From assembly GCA_965224595.1 (NCBI GenBank), contig OZ245058.1, positions 2,294,001-2,358,000 of the forward strand: a stretch of 64,000 nucleotides of DNA, read 5' to 3'. The number at the start of each line of letters is the position of its first letter. Positions within the stretch are counted from its first letter, which is position 1. This DNA is from Aliivibrio_A sp016764915 (lineage in GTDB: Bacteria; Pseudomonadota; Gammaproteobacteria; Enterobacterales; Vibrionaceae). A program made the position numbers and the translations under genes. The notes under the pieces were generated by a model. The model made no database searches. It saw only the letters and a list, made by a program, of their open reading frames with translations, and was not told the DNA's origin. Below are positions 43,264 to 51,385 of this stretch, piece after piece.

Positions 43264-43417
43264 TCAGTTTAGCAAACTTCAATAACAAAACAATAGAGAA
43301 CCAAAATCTCTTTAAACATATAGCTGAAACATCAATGTAAACTGCCAATAAATTGCAATTTATGGTTAATTCCTTGAGTTCGTTTCGGTTAAAACAAAAT
43401 GATAAATTATATTTAGA

Positions 43418-43990
43418 CTAGTGCACTTTATTCCAATGCCTTTTCACTGTAGCAATCCCCAAACCTAATACCTCTGCGGCTTTTGATTGCGATAAGCCCT
43501 CAGCTTTCTTTGCTTGAACTGAGTGCGTTGTGGCGTGAGCTTCTGGTCTGCCTAGCTTTTTCCCTTGGGCTTTAGCTCGTTCAAGTCCTTCTTTTGTTCG
43601 CTCTCTAATTCGGTTTCGCTCGAATTCAGCAAAGGCCGAAAACATTTGCAACATCAACTTACCCTCAGCACTAGAAAGATCAGCTACTGGGAGATCAAGG
43701 CAAACAATTTTAATGCCTTTATCTGTAAGTAGGTTAATTGTGTTTTGTACGTCTATGTTATCTCGCCCTAAACGGTCTAGCTTTAAGACAACCAACATAT
43801 CGCCACTTTCTATCTGGTGATTGATTAGCATCTTAAATTTATCCCGCTTCATTGCTTCAACAGAACCTGAAACCGTTTCGCTGATAACACGTGAGTCATT
43901 CACCTCATACCCTTTTTGACGGATAGCAATAATTTGATTCTCGGTTGTTTGCTCTGTTGTAGAAACACGACAATAGGAGAAGATGCGCAT
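43418..43990 (-). CDS. Serine recombinase (resolvase/invertase family)
   Basis: 190 residues. The catalytic domain has YCRVSTTEQ (nucleophile Ser), LKLDRLGRDNIDV and MLQMFSAFAEFERNRIRERTKEGLERAKAQGKKLGRP (E helix). The C-terminal HTH is QAKKAEGLSQSKAAEVLGLGIATVKRHW. Length is typical of small resolvases. A cluster of GGTATCA/TGATACC motifs lies just upstream (44011-44129). No invertible tail-fibre segment is nearby, so resolution or transposition of the adjacent retron module is more likely than host-range inversion. Confidence 0.9.
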   Translation of the reverse strand: MRIFSYCRVSTTEQTTENQIIAIRQKGYEVNDSRVISETVSGSVEAMKRDKFKMLINHQIESGDMLVVLKLDRLGRDNIDVQNTINLLTDKGIKIVCLDLPVADLSSAEGKLMLQMFSAFAEFERNRIRERTKEGLERAKAQGKKLGRPEAHATTHSVQAKKAEGLSQSKAAEVLGLGIATVKRHWNKVH

Positions 43991-44010
43991 TGGTTACTCA
44001 CCGTTAAAAA

Positions 44011-44129
44011 GGTATCAAATATAGGGGTATCATATAATTAAAGTATCATGAAGTCCACACCCTGCTTTTTTTTGATACCAGCATTTAATATGGAAGGCTG
44101 ATATCAATATACGACCGTTTATTGATACC
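44011..44129. other. Candidate res site of the serine recombinase
   Basis: Repeats of GGTATCA at 44011 and 44026 and AGTATCA at 44042, inverted TGATACC at 44073 and 44123, plus palindromic TGATATCA at 44099. Pairs of inverted motifs ~30-50 bases apart, directly upstream of a resolvase gene, resemble multi-subsite res loci. The rest of the 440-base gap (43991-44429) holds a weak hairpin (CTAACTC/GAGTTAG at about 44346-44378) and no gene. Confidence 0.6.
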
Positions 44130-44429
44130 TGAAAAAGGTTGCTGAAGCCTGACCATAGAGCATGACGTTGTATTACTTATTGTGATGTAAGATAGCCTTC
44201 ACTACGTGCATGGAGCAATTATTGGGGAACTGGCTCACAATAAGGTTCGCGTGAGCAGTGGTAATATGATAAATCACTTCCATTCCTTACATGAGAAAAT
44301 ATATGGAAAACTGTCATTAGTAAAATATATATGAGCAGTTGCACTAACTCACTTTTGGGGCATAAACGAGTTAGCACCTATATTGGAATGGGTTACTCCA
44401 CCCAAATAAGGTCGGTACTTTTAAAGTGC

Positions 44430-44702
44430 TCACAAGTGCTCATTACCCGTGCTGTTTTTTTGATAAAACCCTCTTATCCCTTCAATCTTCTTCGCACACA
44501 GTTTATAGCTGTTATGCCAAACCTCATCACGCTCTACTGCTTCGCCATACGTTTTAGGTCTTTCATTAAAGGGCATTATGCATTCAGTCATGAGCGCTTC
44601 AGGTGGCTTCTTGATGACTTCTTTATACTCCACAATCGTTTTAGTTGTAGTGCATCCCGACAGCATCAGGATAAGGAATAGGCTTGCTATAACAGGGTTC
44701 AT
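44430..44702 (-). CDS. Rz1-like outer-membrane spanin lipoprotein
   Basis: 90 residues. A lipoprotein signal peptide (IASLFLILMLSGCTTT) with lipobox L-S-G-C predicts lipidation at Cys16. The rest is short and periplasmic. The start lies within the 3' end of the Rz-like gene in another frame, the classical nested Rz/Rz1 pair. It joins with Rz to fuse inner and outer membranes at the end of lysis. Confidence 0.82.
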   Translation of the reverse strand: MNPVIASLFLILMLSGCTTTKTIVEYKEVIKKPPEALMTECIMPFNERPKTYGEAVERDEVWHNSYKLCAKKIEGIRGFYQKNSTGNEHL

Positions 44703-44997
44703 TACGGATGGTCTCCTTGATGACTATTCTGACTTTTTCTGAGCGCTGATTGAGCTCAAACACTTCTTTTTGCAGATTATCGGCGATCAACTGAGATTCA
44801 ATGTTCTCAATTACCATTGACTCAATGACGCCGCTTAAGCTGGCGTTCTTATCAATCGCGAGCTGCTCAGTTTGCTCTGACTGTATTAATAACTTCGATT
44901 TGTTAACCATCTCTTGATAGAGAAAATAATTCGATATCATGCTGACCAATAGCAATGTCCCTAAGCCAATAAACAGGGCGTTAAATTTCGGTATCAT
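44641..44997 (-). CDS. Rz-like inner-membrane spanin
   Basis: About 118 residues. An N-terminal membrane segment (ALFIGLGTLLLVSMISNYFLY) is followed by a coiled-coil periplasmic region. The start at 44997 overlaps the lysozyme stop as ATGA. It embeds the Rz1 start, making a nested two-component spanin. Confidence 0.8.
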   Translation of the reverse strand: MIPKFNALFIGLGTLLLVSMISNYFLYQEMVNKSKLLIQSEQTEQLAIDKNASLSGVIESMVIENIESQLIADNLQKEVFELNQRSEKVRIVIKETIRNEPCYSKPIPYPDAVGMHYN

Positions 44998-45527
44998 GAG
45001 CGCCACCCATTCAAACAAGCCGCTTTTTCAGCTGTGCGCCTTTTTACTATGCCGTAACAATTACTCTCTTTTTCATTGCAGTTCTTGCCACTGACAAAGA
45101 CCCAGCGCATCAACTCATTGCAAGCACTTATGGTATCCTGGTTATTGAACTTTCTTAGCATGGTGGAGGTTCTAAAATTGGTCTCGCCCAGGTTAAAAAC
45201 AAAACTGACCAGCACATCAAATTGAGGTTGCGTGACTTCAACATGCAAATATTTACTGACCACTCGCTCGGCATGAGAGACATCATAAATAAAGTTTTCG
45301 GCGACCTGCTCATTAGTAACTCGCTCATTTTTTGATACGTTGAGCGTATGGCCAATGCCATTGGTCCAGGTACCGGCACTGCATTGGTATGTTTGGTTTC
45401 GGCACCCTTCTAAATTGGCGATGTGTGACAGCCCCGCCTGGCTTGTTTGCAGCGCACTGTCGGAGCCAAAGACGATGCCAAGAATGACACCCACAGAGCA
45501 CACCGCACTGGCCAGTACTTTTTTCAT
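44994..45527 (-). CDS. Endolysin, T4-type (GH24) lysozyme, probable SAR endolysin
   Basis: 177 residues. The N-terminal hydrophobic segment (MKKVLASAVCSVGVILGIVFG) is rich in small residues like a signal-anchor-release domain. The catalytic pattern is E-8-C-5-T (E in ANLEGC, C in TYQCSAG, T in TWTNGIGH), where many relatives have E-8-D-5-T; the Cys variant is known in the family. It degrades peptidoglycan after holin action. The stop overlaps the next ATG. Confidence 0.88.
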   Translation of the reverse strand: MKKVLASAVCSVGVILGIVFGSDSALQTSQAGLSHIANLEGCRNQTYQCSAGTWTNGIGHTLNVSKNERVTNEQVAENFIYDVSHAERVVSKYLHVEVTQPQFDVLVSFVFNLGETNFRTSTMLRKFNNQDTISACNELMRWVFVSGKNCNEKESNCYGIVKRRTAEKAACLNGWRS

Positions 45528-45742
45528 TGTGAGTTGCCCTGCAGTTTCAGATTTTTGAGTTTCTCTTCATTGATAAGCCGCTCTACATTTTTTGCTTTTT
45601 CCGCTTCAATGTAATACCGACACGCGGCAATACCGGCAATGACGCCAATAATGCCTGAAATGATTTGGATAATGCCGCTGGCTTCAATGCTGCTCATCAT
45701 GGCCAAAAACCACGCGACTATTGATTTGTTGCCACTGTTCAT
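45524..45742 (-). CDS. Putative holin
   Basis: 72 residues with one or two hydrophobic segments (SIVAWFLAMMSS and GIIQIISGIIGVIAGIAACRYYI) and a charged C-terminus (EAEKAKNVERLINEEKLKNLK). First gene of the lysis operon, directly before the endolysin with a 4-base overlap, and 74 bases downstream of palindrome copy 2. Confidence 0.75.
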   Translation of the reverse strand: MNSGNKSIVAWFLAMMSSIEASGIIQIISGIIGVIAGIAACRYYIEAEKAKNVERLINEEKLKNLKLQGNSQ

Positions 45743-45815
45743 TGTGCGTTGCGCTCCACTGATTAAATTGGCTCTCAGTGTATCGCGCGGGCGTGAGGGG
45801 TTGTATCGATGACAA

Positions 45816-45836
45816 TTCTATATTGTAGATATAGAA
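45816..45836. promoter_or_regulatory. Palindromic late-gene operator, copy 2
   Basis: TTCTATAT(T), GTA, GATATAGAA, the same 21-bp palindrome as at 36511-36531, again preceded by TTGTAT-x-GATG. It lies between the end of the tail-fibre operon and the lysis operon. A possible -10 (TACACT) lies about 47 bases further on the minus strand, a distance also seen for copy 1. Confidence 0.65.
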
Positions 45837-45888
45837 AACCCAGTCTGAATACTGGGCTTTTTTTAGGGGGGATATGAATTGTTGGGTG

Positions 45889-46761
45889 TTATATTGCTTT
45901 TGGCCAAGGGTTATTTAGCTGTATTTCAGCTCTTGCCGCTAATGCTTGAGTCTCTAATTCAGCGACTTCTTGAACACCACCTTGCAACCGTTTTATGTTG
46001 GCTTCACTAATCAAAGGATCGCAAATTCGTGCATATAAACCGCGCCGCGTCTCATCCACTTGGTTAAAATCAGAGATGTGTTTATTGCTTTGATTGGTTA
46101 CCCAAACTCCGCCAATCCATTCATCAAATGGGGTAATGGGATCATCAAAAGTGAAACCGATTTTGATAGCGCCGAGCTGCTCCACTTCATAAGAGTGGGT
46201 GCAATCAGCGCAATCATAAATGACTCTTTTTCTATGATCTTCAATCTGTTTCCAAACACCATTAATCAGGCGAACGGCAAAACCTTTATTGGCTTTTGGT
46301 GGTATCGTGAAAGTGTGATTACCTGGCAGAGTGAAATTATAATCAGAGACAATAAACTCAATAGTTTCACTGTTCCAATAGGGCTTGCCTATCTCGATAT
46401 CAAAAACAGTCCACTCTTTGTTTTCATATAGAACGGTCTGTTTCTCTGGGTTGAATTTTGGCGGTTTTTGTTTCACGGCCCAATCTGGATAATCACCATC
46501 GGGAACGCCGATGACATGCAGCTCACCTTGTGGCGACCAAAACTCATAAGCAGATTTATCTTTCACTTCTGACCAGGCATCAGTGTCACGGTCATATTTT
46601 CCAATTAAGCCAGGGCCACTTGGCTCGTAAATGGTTTGAGTGCAGTTGGGGCCTAACGCCGTTCCTTTGGCTACATGCTCATCACCATTACCTAACCACC
46701 ACCCCAATGGGTGAATTCTTGATACGGATAACGTGATGGATTTAGGTTGAATTGAGTTCAT
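45889..46761 (-). CDS. Tail fibre assembly/host-range accessory protein
   Basis: 290 residues. The C-terminus (EVAELETQALAARAEIQLNNPWPKAI) resembles the end of tail-fibre assembly chaperones, and TFTIPPKANKGFAVRLINGVWKQIEDHR matches their central repeat-like segment. It starts right at the stop of the fibre gene. The N-terminal 150 residues are not recognised. Confidence 0.55.
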   Translation of the reverse strand: MNSIQPKSITLSVSRIHPLGWWLGNGDEHVAKGTALGPNCTQTIYEPSGPGLIGKYDRDTDAWSEVKDKSAYEFWSPQGELHVIGVPDGDYPDWAVKQKPPKFNPEKQTVLYENKEWTVFDIEIGKPYWNSETIEFIVSDYNFTLPGNHTFTIPPKANKGFAVRLINGVWKQIEDHRKRVIYDCADCTHSYEVEQLGAIKIGFTFDDPITPFDEWIGGVWVTNQSNKHISDFNQVDETRRGLYARICDPLISEANIKRLQGGVQEVAELETQALAARAEIQLNNPWPKAI

Positions 46762-47861
46762 TATGCAAGTCTCACTATCCAGTTGAATTTGCGGTGGTCA
46801 ATGGTGTTCTTAGCCGCACCAAACAGTGCAATCATGACACTATGACCGTGTGAGCCTATGGCAACAGAATGGGTATGATCCCCAGCGGGCGGCATCGCAT
46901 ACCAACTGCCATCATCACTACTAGAGGATCTTGAGGTATAATCCATACGAGCGTCTACATTCGCATCACCAACAAATTTATTTTGACCATTTGCTGTATG
47001 TACGTGACCGCCATCTAACTCTGTTGTTTTGGCTCCTTGGTTTGTAGAGCTCGCAGTTGACCCCTCATGACCGTGCTCTTTAACTTGTCCTTCTTCATAA
47101 GCCAGTACCAACTCATTGTCTTCTTTACCTACGATGCCTAAGCCGCGCATATCAGGAATGACACCATCAGGGTATAACTTGGCTAGCTCAGGATTTGCCG
47201 TAACATCGAACGCTTGCCCTTTATGAATAGCAAAACCTGCAGGAGGTATATCTAAGCCCCAGGGCAAAGGCACCCCGACTGGACACACTCTTTTCGCAAT
47301 GCCAAGCCAAAGGTTCTCAACCAACTTATTAATGATATACGGTGCATCAAAGGCACGCTTTAGCTTCTTAATCGTTAAAAATGCGGTGTCATCAATACAC
47401 TCATCAACCTGGCCATTGGTGATAATCTTGGCGATACCTGCCACGCTTTCGGTAGCGTATGGGGTACCCATTATTTCAACCGTGATATTGCTGATAGCAG
47501 AGCCTGCAAGATTTAACTCAAACGCTTCGGTGATGATGGTGTTAGTGCGCTTGAGTGACATGATTTCGCCATCACGGCTATCTACCGCAAACAGGGTTCC
47601 ATCATCGAGATAGTAGCCAATCTCTTTCCCTTCAAATTCGCTGTTATCATCAAATACCGTTTCAAAGTGAAGTTGACCAAGTGCGGGTACTGAGCCGCGA
47701 CTCAGTGCTTTACGAGCAACTTCATTTCTCAATGTCGTTTGGCCTACCGTAGGCAGATAACCATCAAGACCAATAGCGATATGTGTGATTTTGTAGCTAA
47801 CACCCAGCTCTCCCGCTTTGATTGAAGCGGCAATGCCTGCATTGGTGATGAGTAAACTCAT
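46761..47861 (-). CDS. Tail fibre protein with collar domain
   Basis: 366 residues. The N-terminal part (SLLITNAGIAASIKAGELGVSYKITHIAIG.DGY) is the DUF3751 tail-fibre N domain that binds the baseplate. The middle (VPLPWGLDIPPAGFAIHKGQAFD ... YPDGVIPDMRG) is a phage tail collar domain. The His-rich end (GHVHTANG ... DHTHSVAIGSHGHS) suggests metal-bound fibre strands as in T4 gp12 needle domains. Probable receptor-binding protein. Confidence 0.87.
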   Translation of the reverse strand: MSLLITNAGIAASIKAGELGVSYKITHIAIGLDGYLPTVGQTTLRNEVARKALSRGSVPALGQLHFETVFDDNSEFEGKEIGYYLDDGTLFAVDSRDGEIMSLKRTNTIITEAFELNLAGSAISNITVEIMGTPYATESVAGIAKIITNGQVDECIDDTAFLTIKKLKRAFDAPYIINKLVENLWLGIAKRVCPVGVPLPWGLDIPPAGFAIHKGQAFDVTANPELAKLYPDGVIPDMRGLGIVGKEDNELVLAYEEGQVKEHGHEGSTASSTNQGAKTTELDGGHVHTANGQNKFVGDANVDARMDYTSRSSSSDDGSWYAMPPAGDHTHSVAIGSHGHSVMIALFGAAKNTIDHRKFNWIVRLA

Positions 47862-48325
47862 GAAATAACCTCATGTTTGTATAGGTTGCGAACATGCCTG
47901 GCATTAGCAACTTGTGTGTGCGGGTTTAGTGATGCGTTATAAATCCATTCAATCTGCGTATGAGGCAGGCGAACCCTTTCAAACTCAAACCATGCCTTTT
48001 CGCATCGAACATTTTCATCCAAGGAGACAAAAATCAAATTAGGCTGAGTACGGTCATCGGTCACAACACCATTGCCACCACTTCGAATGAGCAAAGCTTG
48101 ATAATCACTGAGTTTCCAGCCAAATAACTGCTGCGAAAAATCGGTTAATAGCGCCAATTGAACTTCATCATTGATGGTCTTAAATTCAGCGCCCATTCCT
48201 ATAATTAAGTTCGTGAGCTCTTGATTGTCCGCCTCTTGCCAATATTCCCCTGCAGGTAGTAAAGCGCGAATTGCACCAGTAAAGTCTGCTTCGCTGTATT
48301 GGATGACTAAGTCAGAGGTGTCCAT
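47858..48325 (-). CDS. Baseplate protein, DUF2313/YmfQ family (Mu gp48-like)
   Basis: 155 residues. ALLPAGEYWQEADNQELTNLIIGMGAEF and the later LPHTQIEWIY fit the Mu gp48/YmfQ family, the functional equivalent of P2 gpI. Overlaps its neighbours at both ends (ATGA downstream). Confidence 0.83.
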   Translation of the reverse strand: MDTSDLVIQYSEADFTGAIRALLPAGEYWQEADNQELTNLIIGMGAEFKTINDEVQLALLTDFSQQLFGWKLSDYQALLIRSGGNGVVTDDRTQPNLIFVSLDENVRCEKAWFEFERVRLPHTQIEWIYNASLNPHTQVANARHVRNLYKHEVIS

Positions 48326-49359
48326 GTGATGGCCCCCAATGTGTGCACTTCGCTGTTGGTAATAAACTGCTCTTCAGTTGGGTGCTTTACGATGTAATTG
48401 GTGGTGATGGGCGCGATGGCCAATACGATTTCAGTCGGTGTAATCGACACTTGCTTAGGCGGGTTAACAGAGCCATCACGTTTGCCCATTTTATCTTTAA
48501 ACAGCGCCTCTAACGCGGTTGTGATATCAAGGCGAACCTGCTCGTCATGAACATTTTGAATTTCAATCTCAATGGACTTTTGAGTGGGTAAATGGATGCT
48601 AGGGTGACAACCCGCAAGGCGCTCCTTATCAATGAACACCTGAACAATAGAAACAACCTCTGCAGATAAAATAGGATTGTTCTTGCGCGTTCCAATATAA
48701 ACTTGGACTCTACCTCGCTCAGGGGTGTTATCCAGCGCCCAGCCAAAATCCACATCGGCATGCGCAGATTTAGCCCAGCTTTCATAATCTTCGCGTCGGC
48801 CTATCTCTTTGCCTTGATTGAACGCGCTGCACACACGCTCTCGCCAGTGTTCAAGATCTTCAATCTCGCTACCGCCCTCAAAACCAAGACAAAGCACGTT
48901 ATCAGGACTCACCCCACTGATACCTTTTGAAAGCGTTAATGCTGTCCCGTTGGGTAGGTTACCTGTAATACCAGGCACGAGAGCAATTACGTCAACCAGT
49001 TGATCACTGTATTGCGTGTTGATGGTCTGATATTGACCACCAGTAATGTCGCTAAGCAAAGTGCCCTTGATGATTTCAACAGGGCCGCCAAGCGACTCAA
49101 ACCGCACCTGACCTTTAGAAAAAGCAGGAAGCAGGCGATCAACATGATGACGCTCAGCGTGAAGGTACAACCAAGGCTCAGAGGCGGTTTCAGGGTGCAG
49201 CTCACGAAACAATTGGTCTTGATAGCCATATTGACCGTATCCAACCCCTGCAATGGCGCAAGCAATCGCATCAATGGCGGGGTTATGCTGACCTGTTTTT
49301 GCAATCAACGTCGATGTTGCCCGGGCTATTAAGGTTTTTAAGCTGCGTTGCGTGCTCAT
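48307..49359 (-). CDS. Baseplate J-like protein (Mu gp47-like)
   Basis: 350 residues. GVGYGQYGYQDQLFRELHPETASEPWLYLHAERH at the N-terminus and LEHWRERVCSAFNQGKEIGRREDYESWAK are the baseplate J signature. Builds the wedge of the baseplate. Confidence 0.9.
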   Translation of the reverse strand: MSTQRSLKTLIARATSTLIAKTGQHNPAIDAIACAIAGVGYGQYGYQDQLFRELHPETASEPWLYLHAERHHVDRLLPAFSKGQVRFESLGGPVEIIKGTLLSDITGGQYQTINTQYSDQLVDVIALVPGITGNLPNGTALTLSKGISGVSPDNVLCLGFEGGSEIEDLEHWRERVCSAFNQGKEIGRREDYESWAKSAHADVDFGWALDNTPERGRVQVYIGTRKNNPILSAEVVSIVQVFIDKERLAGCHPSIHLPTQKSIEIEIQNVHDEQVRLDITTALEALFKDKMGKRDGSVNPPKQVSITPTEIVLAIAPITTNYIVKHPTEEQFITNSEVHTLGAITWTPLT

Positions 49360-49742
49360 AGAGGCACCTCAAATTTGGAATCATCAATCAGTGTTAAGGT
49401 GACGGTACGGCCAATCGTCGTGGCAGAGACTTTGAACACCTCAACAGTAACGGCTTTTACGTGTTTATCATCCACTAACCAGGTCAGTGCTTCCTCCAAG
49501 AATCGCTTGGCTCGACCTAGGGTTTGCTCGGTTACCTTCTCGCGCTTAAGCGTCCAATCTCGTGAGCCTACTTCATTAATAAACGCTTCCATCCAGCCGC
49601 CACCGCGCTCATCACTCTCCATGCGGGCGCGATCATTTTGTGTGGCCTCGCCCTGGTTAAACACACTTTGAAGCACTGCGTGAGTGAGCCCATCTTTGGA
49701 GCTCGAGGGGGCGGTTAATGCGATTAAGTTAAAATGACTCAT
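49356..49742 (-). CDS. Baseplate wedge protein, Mu gp46 family
   Basis: 128 residues. TQNDRARMESDERGGGWMEAF...SRDWTLKREKVTEQTLGRAKRFLEEALTWLVDD is the phage gp46 pattern, corresponding to P2 gpW/T4 gp25 by position. Confidence 0.88.
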   Translation of the reverse strand: MSHFNLIALTAPSSSKDGLTHAVLQSVFNQGEATQNDRARMESDERGGGWMEAFINEVGSRDWTLKREKVTEQTLGRAKRFLEEALTWLVDDKHVKAVTVEVFKVSATTIGRTVTLTLIDDSKFEVPL

Positions 49743-49936
49743 GACACTTTATAACTCCCTGCAGAGCTTCCAGCAGTGACTTCAACTTGAGCGTTCGCGG
49801 TGATCTCATCAACCACAGCATTGGCTATCGCTTCGGCTAAATTTCCCGCTTTAGCAAATGGCCCATCGGTGACCATGCCCTGCGCATTCATCTCAGCAAT
49901 AATTTTACTTTTTAAAGACTCTTTACTTAGCGCCAT
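49739..49936 (-). CDS. Small phage protein between gp45- and gp46-like genes
   Basis: 65 residues, no family. An N-terminal helix (ESLKSKIIAEMNAQG) and a Ser/Gly-rich end. Overlaps both neighbours by four bases or fewer, as expected for a real late gene. Confidence 0.65.
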   Translation of the reverse strand: MALSKESLKSKIIAEMNAQGMVTDGPFAKAGNLAEAIANAVVDEITANAQVEVTAGSSAGSYKVS

Positions 49937-50448
49937 TACTCTTTCCCTATCGTGACAGTTTTCGAACCATCAACATGAGGTTTACCCATGAACGGGCAGA
50001 TGCTTTCGCAAGTGATTGCCCCCGTACCACCATTTAATTTGATGTTTTTACCATTGGCGATAATGTCTGCAGGGGTTTTCACGGTTACGTCTTTCACTGC
50101 CGTAACATCAACCTTACCGACAGATTTAACGATGATGCCGTCTTTGGTAAAGTGAGCTAGATTGCCTTTATCATCCAATATCGCCACATCACCCTCAGCC
50201 AGCTCCATTTGGTAACGCTCATCTTCAACACAACTGGCAAAGCCGCGACTAAGAACGCCGCCTAAAAAGGATACGTAGGCTTTTGCGCCCACTTTGGGCC
50301 TGCTCATGAAGCCATAGTTGTGCGTTCTTTTTATCCGGTCATTGGTTCGGCCTGTTGAGGTCTTGATCTGGATGATGTTGGTCTTAGCACCCGTCACCTC
50401 TCCAATGACCATCATGTTTTTAATGCGACTCATTAGACGATTAAACAT
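49936..50448 (-). CDS. Baseplate spike protein (Mu gp45-like)
   Basis: About 170 residues from the ATG at 50448, where AAGGAGG lies ideally upstream and overlaps the gpP-like 3' end. The OB-fold start (MMVIGEVTGAKTNIIQIKTSTG) and then alternating beta repeats (DVTAVKDVTVKTPADIIANGKNIKLNGG) form the membrane-piercing trimeric spike. Confidence 0.87.
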   Translation of the reverse strand: MFNRLMSRIKNMMVIGEVTGAKTNIIQIKTSTGRTNDRIKRTHNYGFMSRPKVGAKAYVSFLGGVLSRGFASCVEDERYQMELAEGDVAILDDKGNLAHFTKDGIIVKSVGKVDVTAVKDVTVKTPADIIANGKNIKLNGGTGAITCESICPFMGKPHVDGSKTVTIGKE

Positions 50449-51385
50449 TAACGTCCTCCTTAAAGGGTCTGAACAATTCAATTTTGGTGGCAGCGCTGCT
50501 TTCGGACACCGATAGGCTTAATGCTTTAATCAATAACATTTCACTGAAATTCTGTTTTTTATCCGTCACCCGAATGCTTCGGTTAATGGCGCGGCCAGTC
50601 AGTTCAATAAACAGATCCGCAATAGAGGTTGATGCACTTAATCCTTTTGCTATCGCCAAATCACGCTCGTATTCAGCGCGAGATTGACACGCCTCAGCGC
50701 TTTGCAGTTGGTCAGAGAGGAACACAATCTTTCTTTGTGTGTTGGCTGGCGCGTAAGTCACCACAGCGTTGGCATCATCCCACTGGCCCTGAACTTCGAT
50801 GTGGTAAAACTGCTCAGCAAAGTTTCTATCAATGACGAGCTCTTCAATGTTTTTACCCACCTCGAGCGCAACACCTCGAACCACTCCATGTGCAGGGCTC
50901 TCAATCGTTAATACGCCATTACGCTCAACAAGCACAAAGCCTTGCTCTTTAATTAGTTGTGCAAAGTTATCAACGGGAGATTCACCATTGATCTGAAACT
51001 CTGAAATGGGTTTTAGCTTGTCGCTATCGACCAGGCTATTCACACCAAGACCAAAGTCTTTGGCGATAGTGCGCAATAAATCATCCAAGCGCTGCCCGTA
51101 TTCGGCGTCCATGGTGATGCGTGAATCAATCATGTTGGCACTTTTAGAGCGGCCACTGATGCTCATTGAGTGCTCACTGCTTGAAGTGGCAGAGGTTGCT
51201 TTATCAATCGCGCCGATAAAAATGCGCTCACCACCGAGTTTGAATTCAACGGGTAAGGGTTTATCAATGACCATCACTGGAATGCTGCAGCTAAATTCAT
51301 GAGCCAGCTGCTCGATGGAATACTTTAGATCAGCACTGAAAAACACCGTCGGTTTGTTATCAATGAATAGGGTTAACTCACTCAT
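50441..51385 (-). CDS. Baseplate hub protein (Mu gpP-like)
   Basis: 314 residues. SIEQLAHEFSCSIPV ... ERIFIGAIDKAT ... SKSANMIDSRITMDAEY and VLVERNGVLTIESPAHG fit the Mu gpP/T4 gp27-type hub. Overlaps the gpN-like gene (ATGA). Confidence 0.85.
   Translation of the reverse strand: MSELTLFIDNKPTVFFSADLKYSIEQLAHEFSCSIPVMVIDKPLPVEFKLGGERIFIGAIDKATSATSSSEHSMSISGRSKSANMIDSRITMDAEYGQRLDDLLRTIAKDFGLGVNSLVDSDKLKPISEFQINGESPVDNFAQLIKEQGFVLVERNGVLTIESPAHGVVRGVALEVGKNIEELVIDRNFAEQFYHIEVQGQWDDANAVVTYAPANTQRKIVFLSDQLQSAEACQSRAEYERDLAIAKGLSASTSIADLFIELTGRAINRSIRVTDKKQNFSEMLLIKALSLSVSESSAATKIELFRPFKEDVNV

Noticed and set aside
43348..43363. Palindrome ATAAATTGCAATTTAT upstream of the retron as an operator
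   Set aside because: Single occurrence in A+T-rich sequence with no linked promoter pattern; too likely by chance.
44331..44681. 116-codon plus-strand frame over the spanin genes
   Set aside because: It is antisense to the Rz1 gene, which has a clear lipobox and nested Rz partner.
43418..48000. Invertible tail-fibre segment served by the serine recombinase
   Set aside because: I found no duplicated fibre ends or inverted crossover sites around 45889-47861. The recombinase's likely sites lie beside its own gene.
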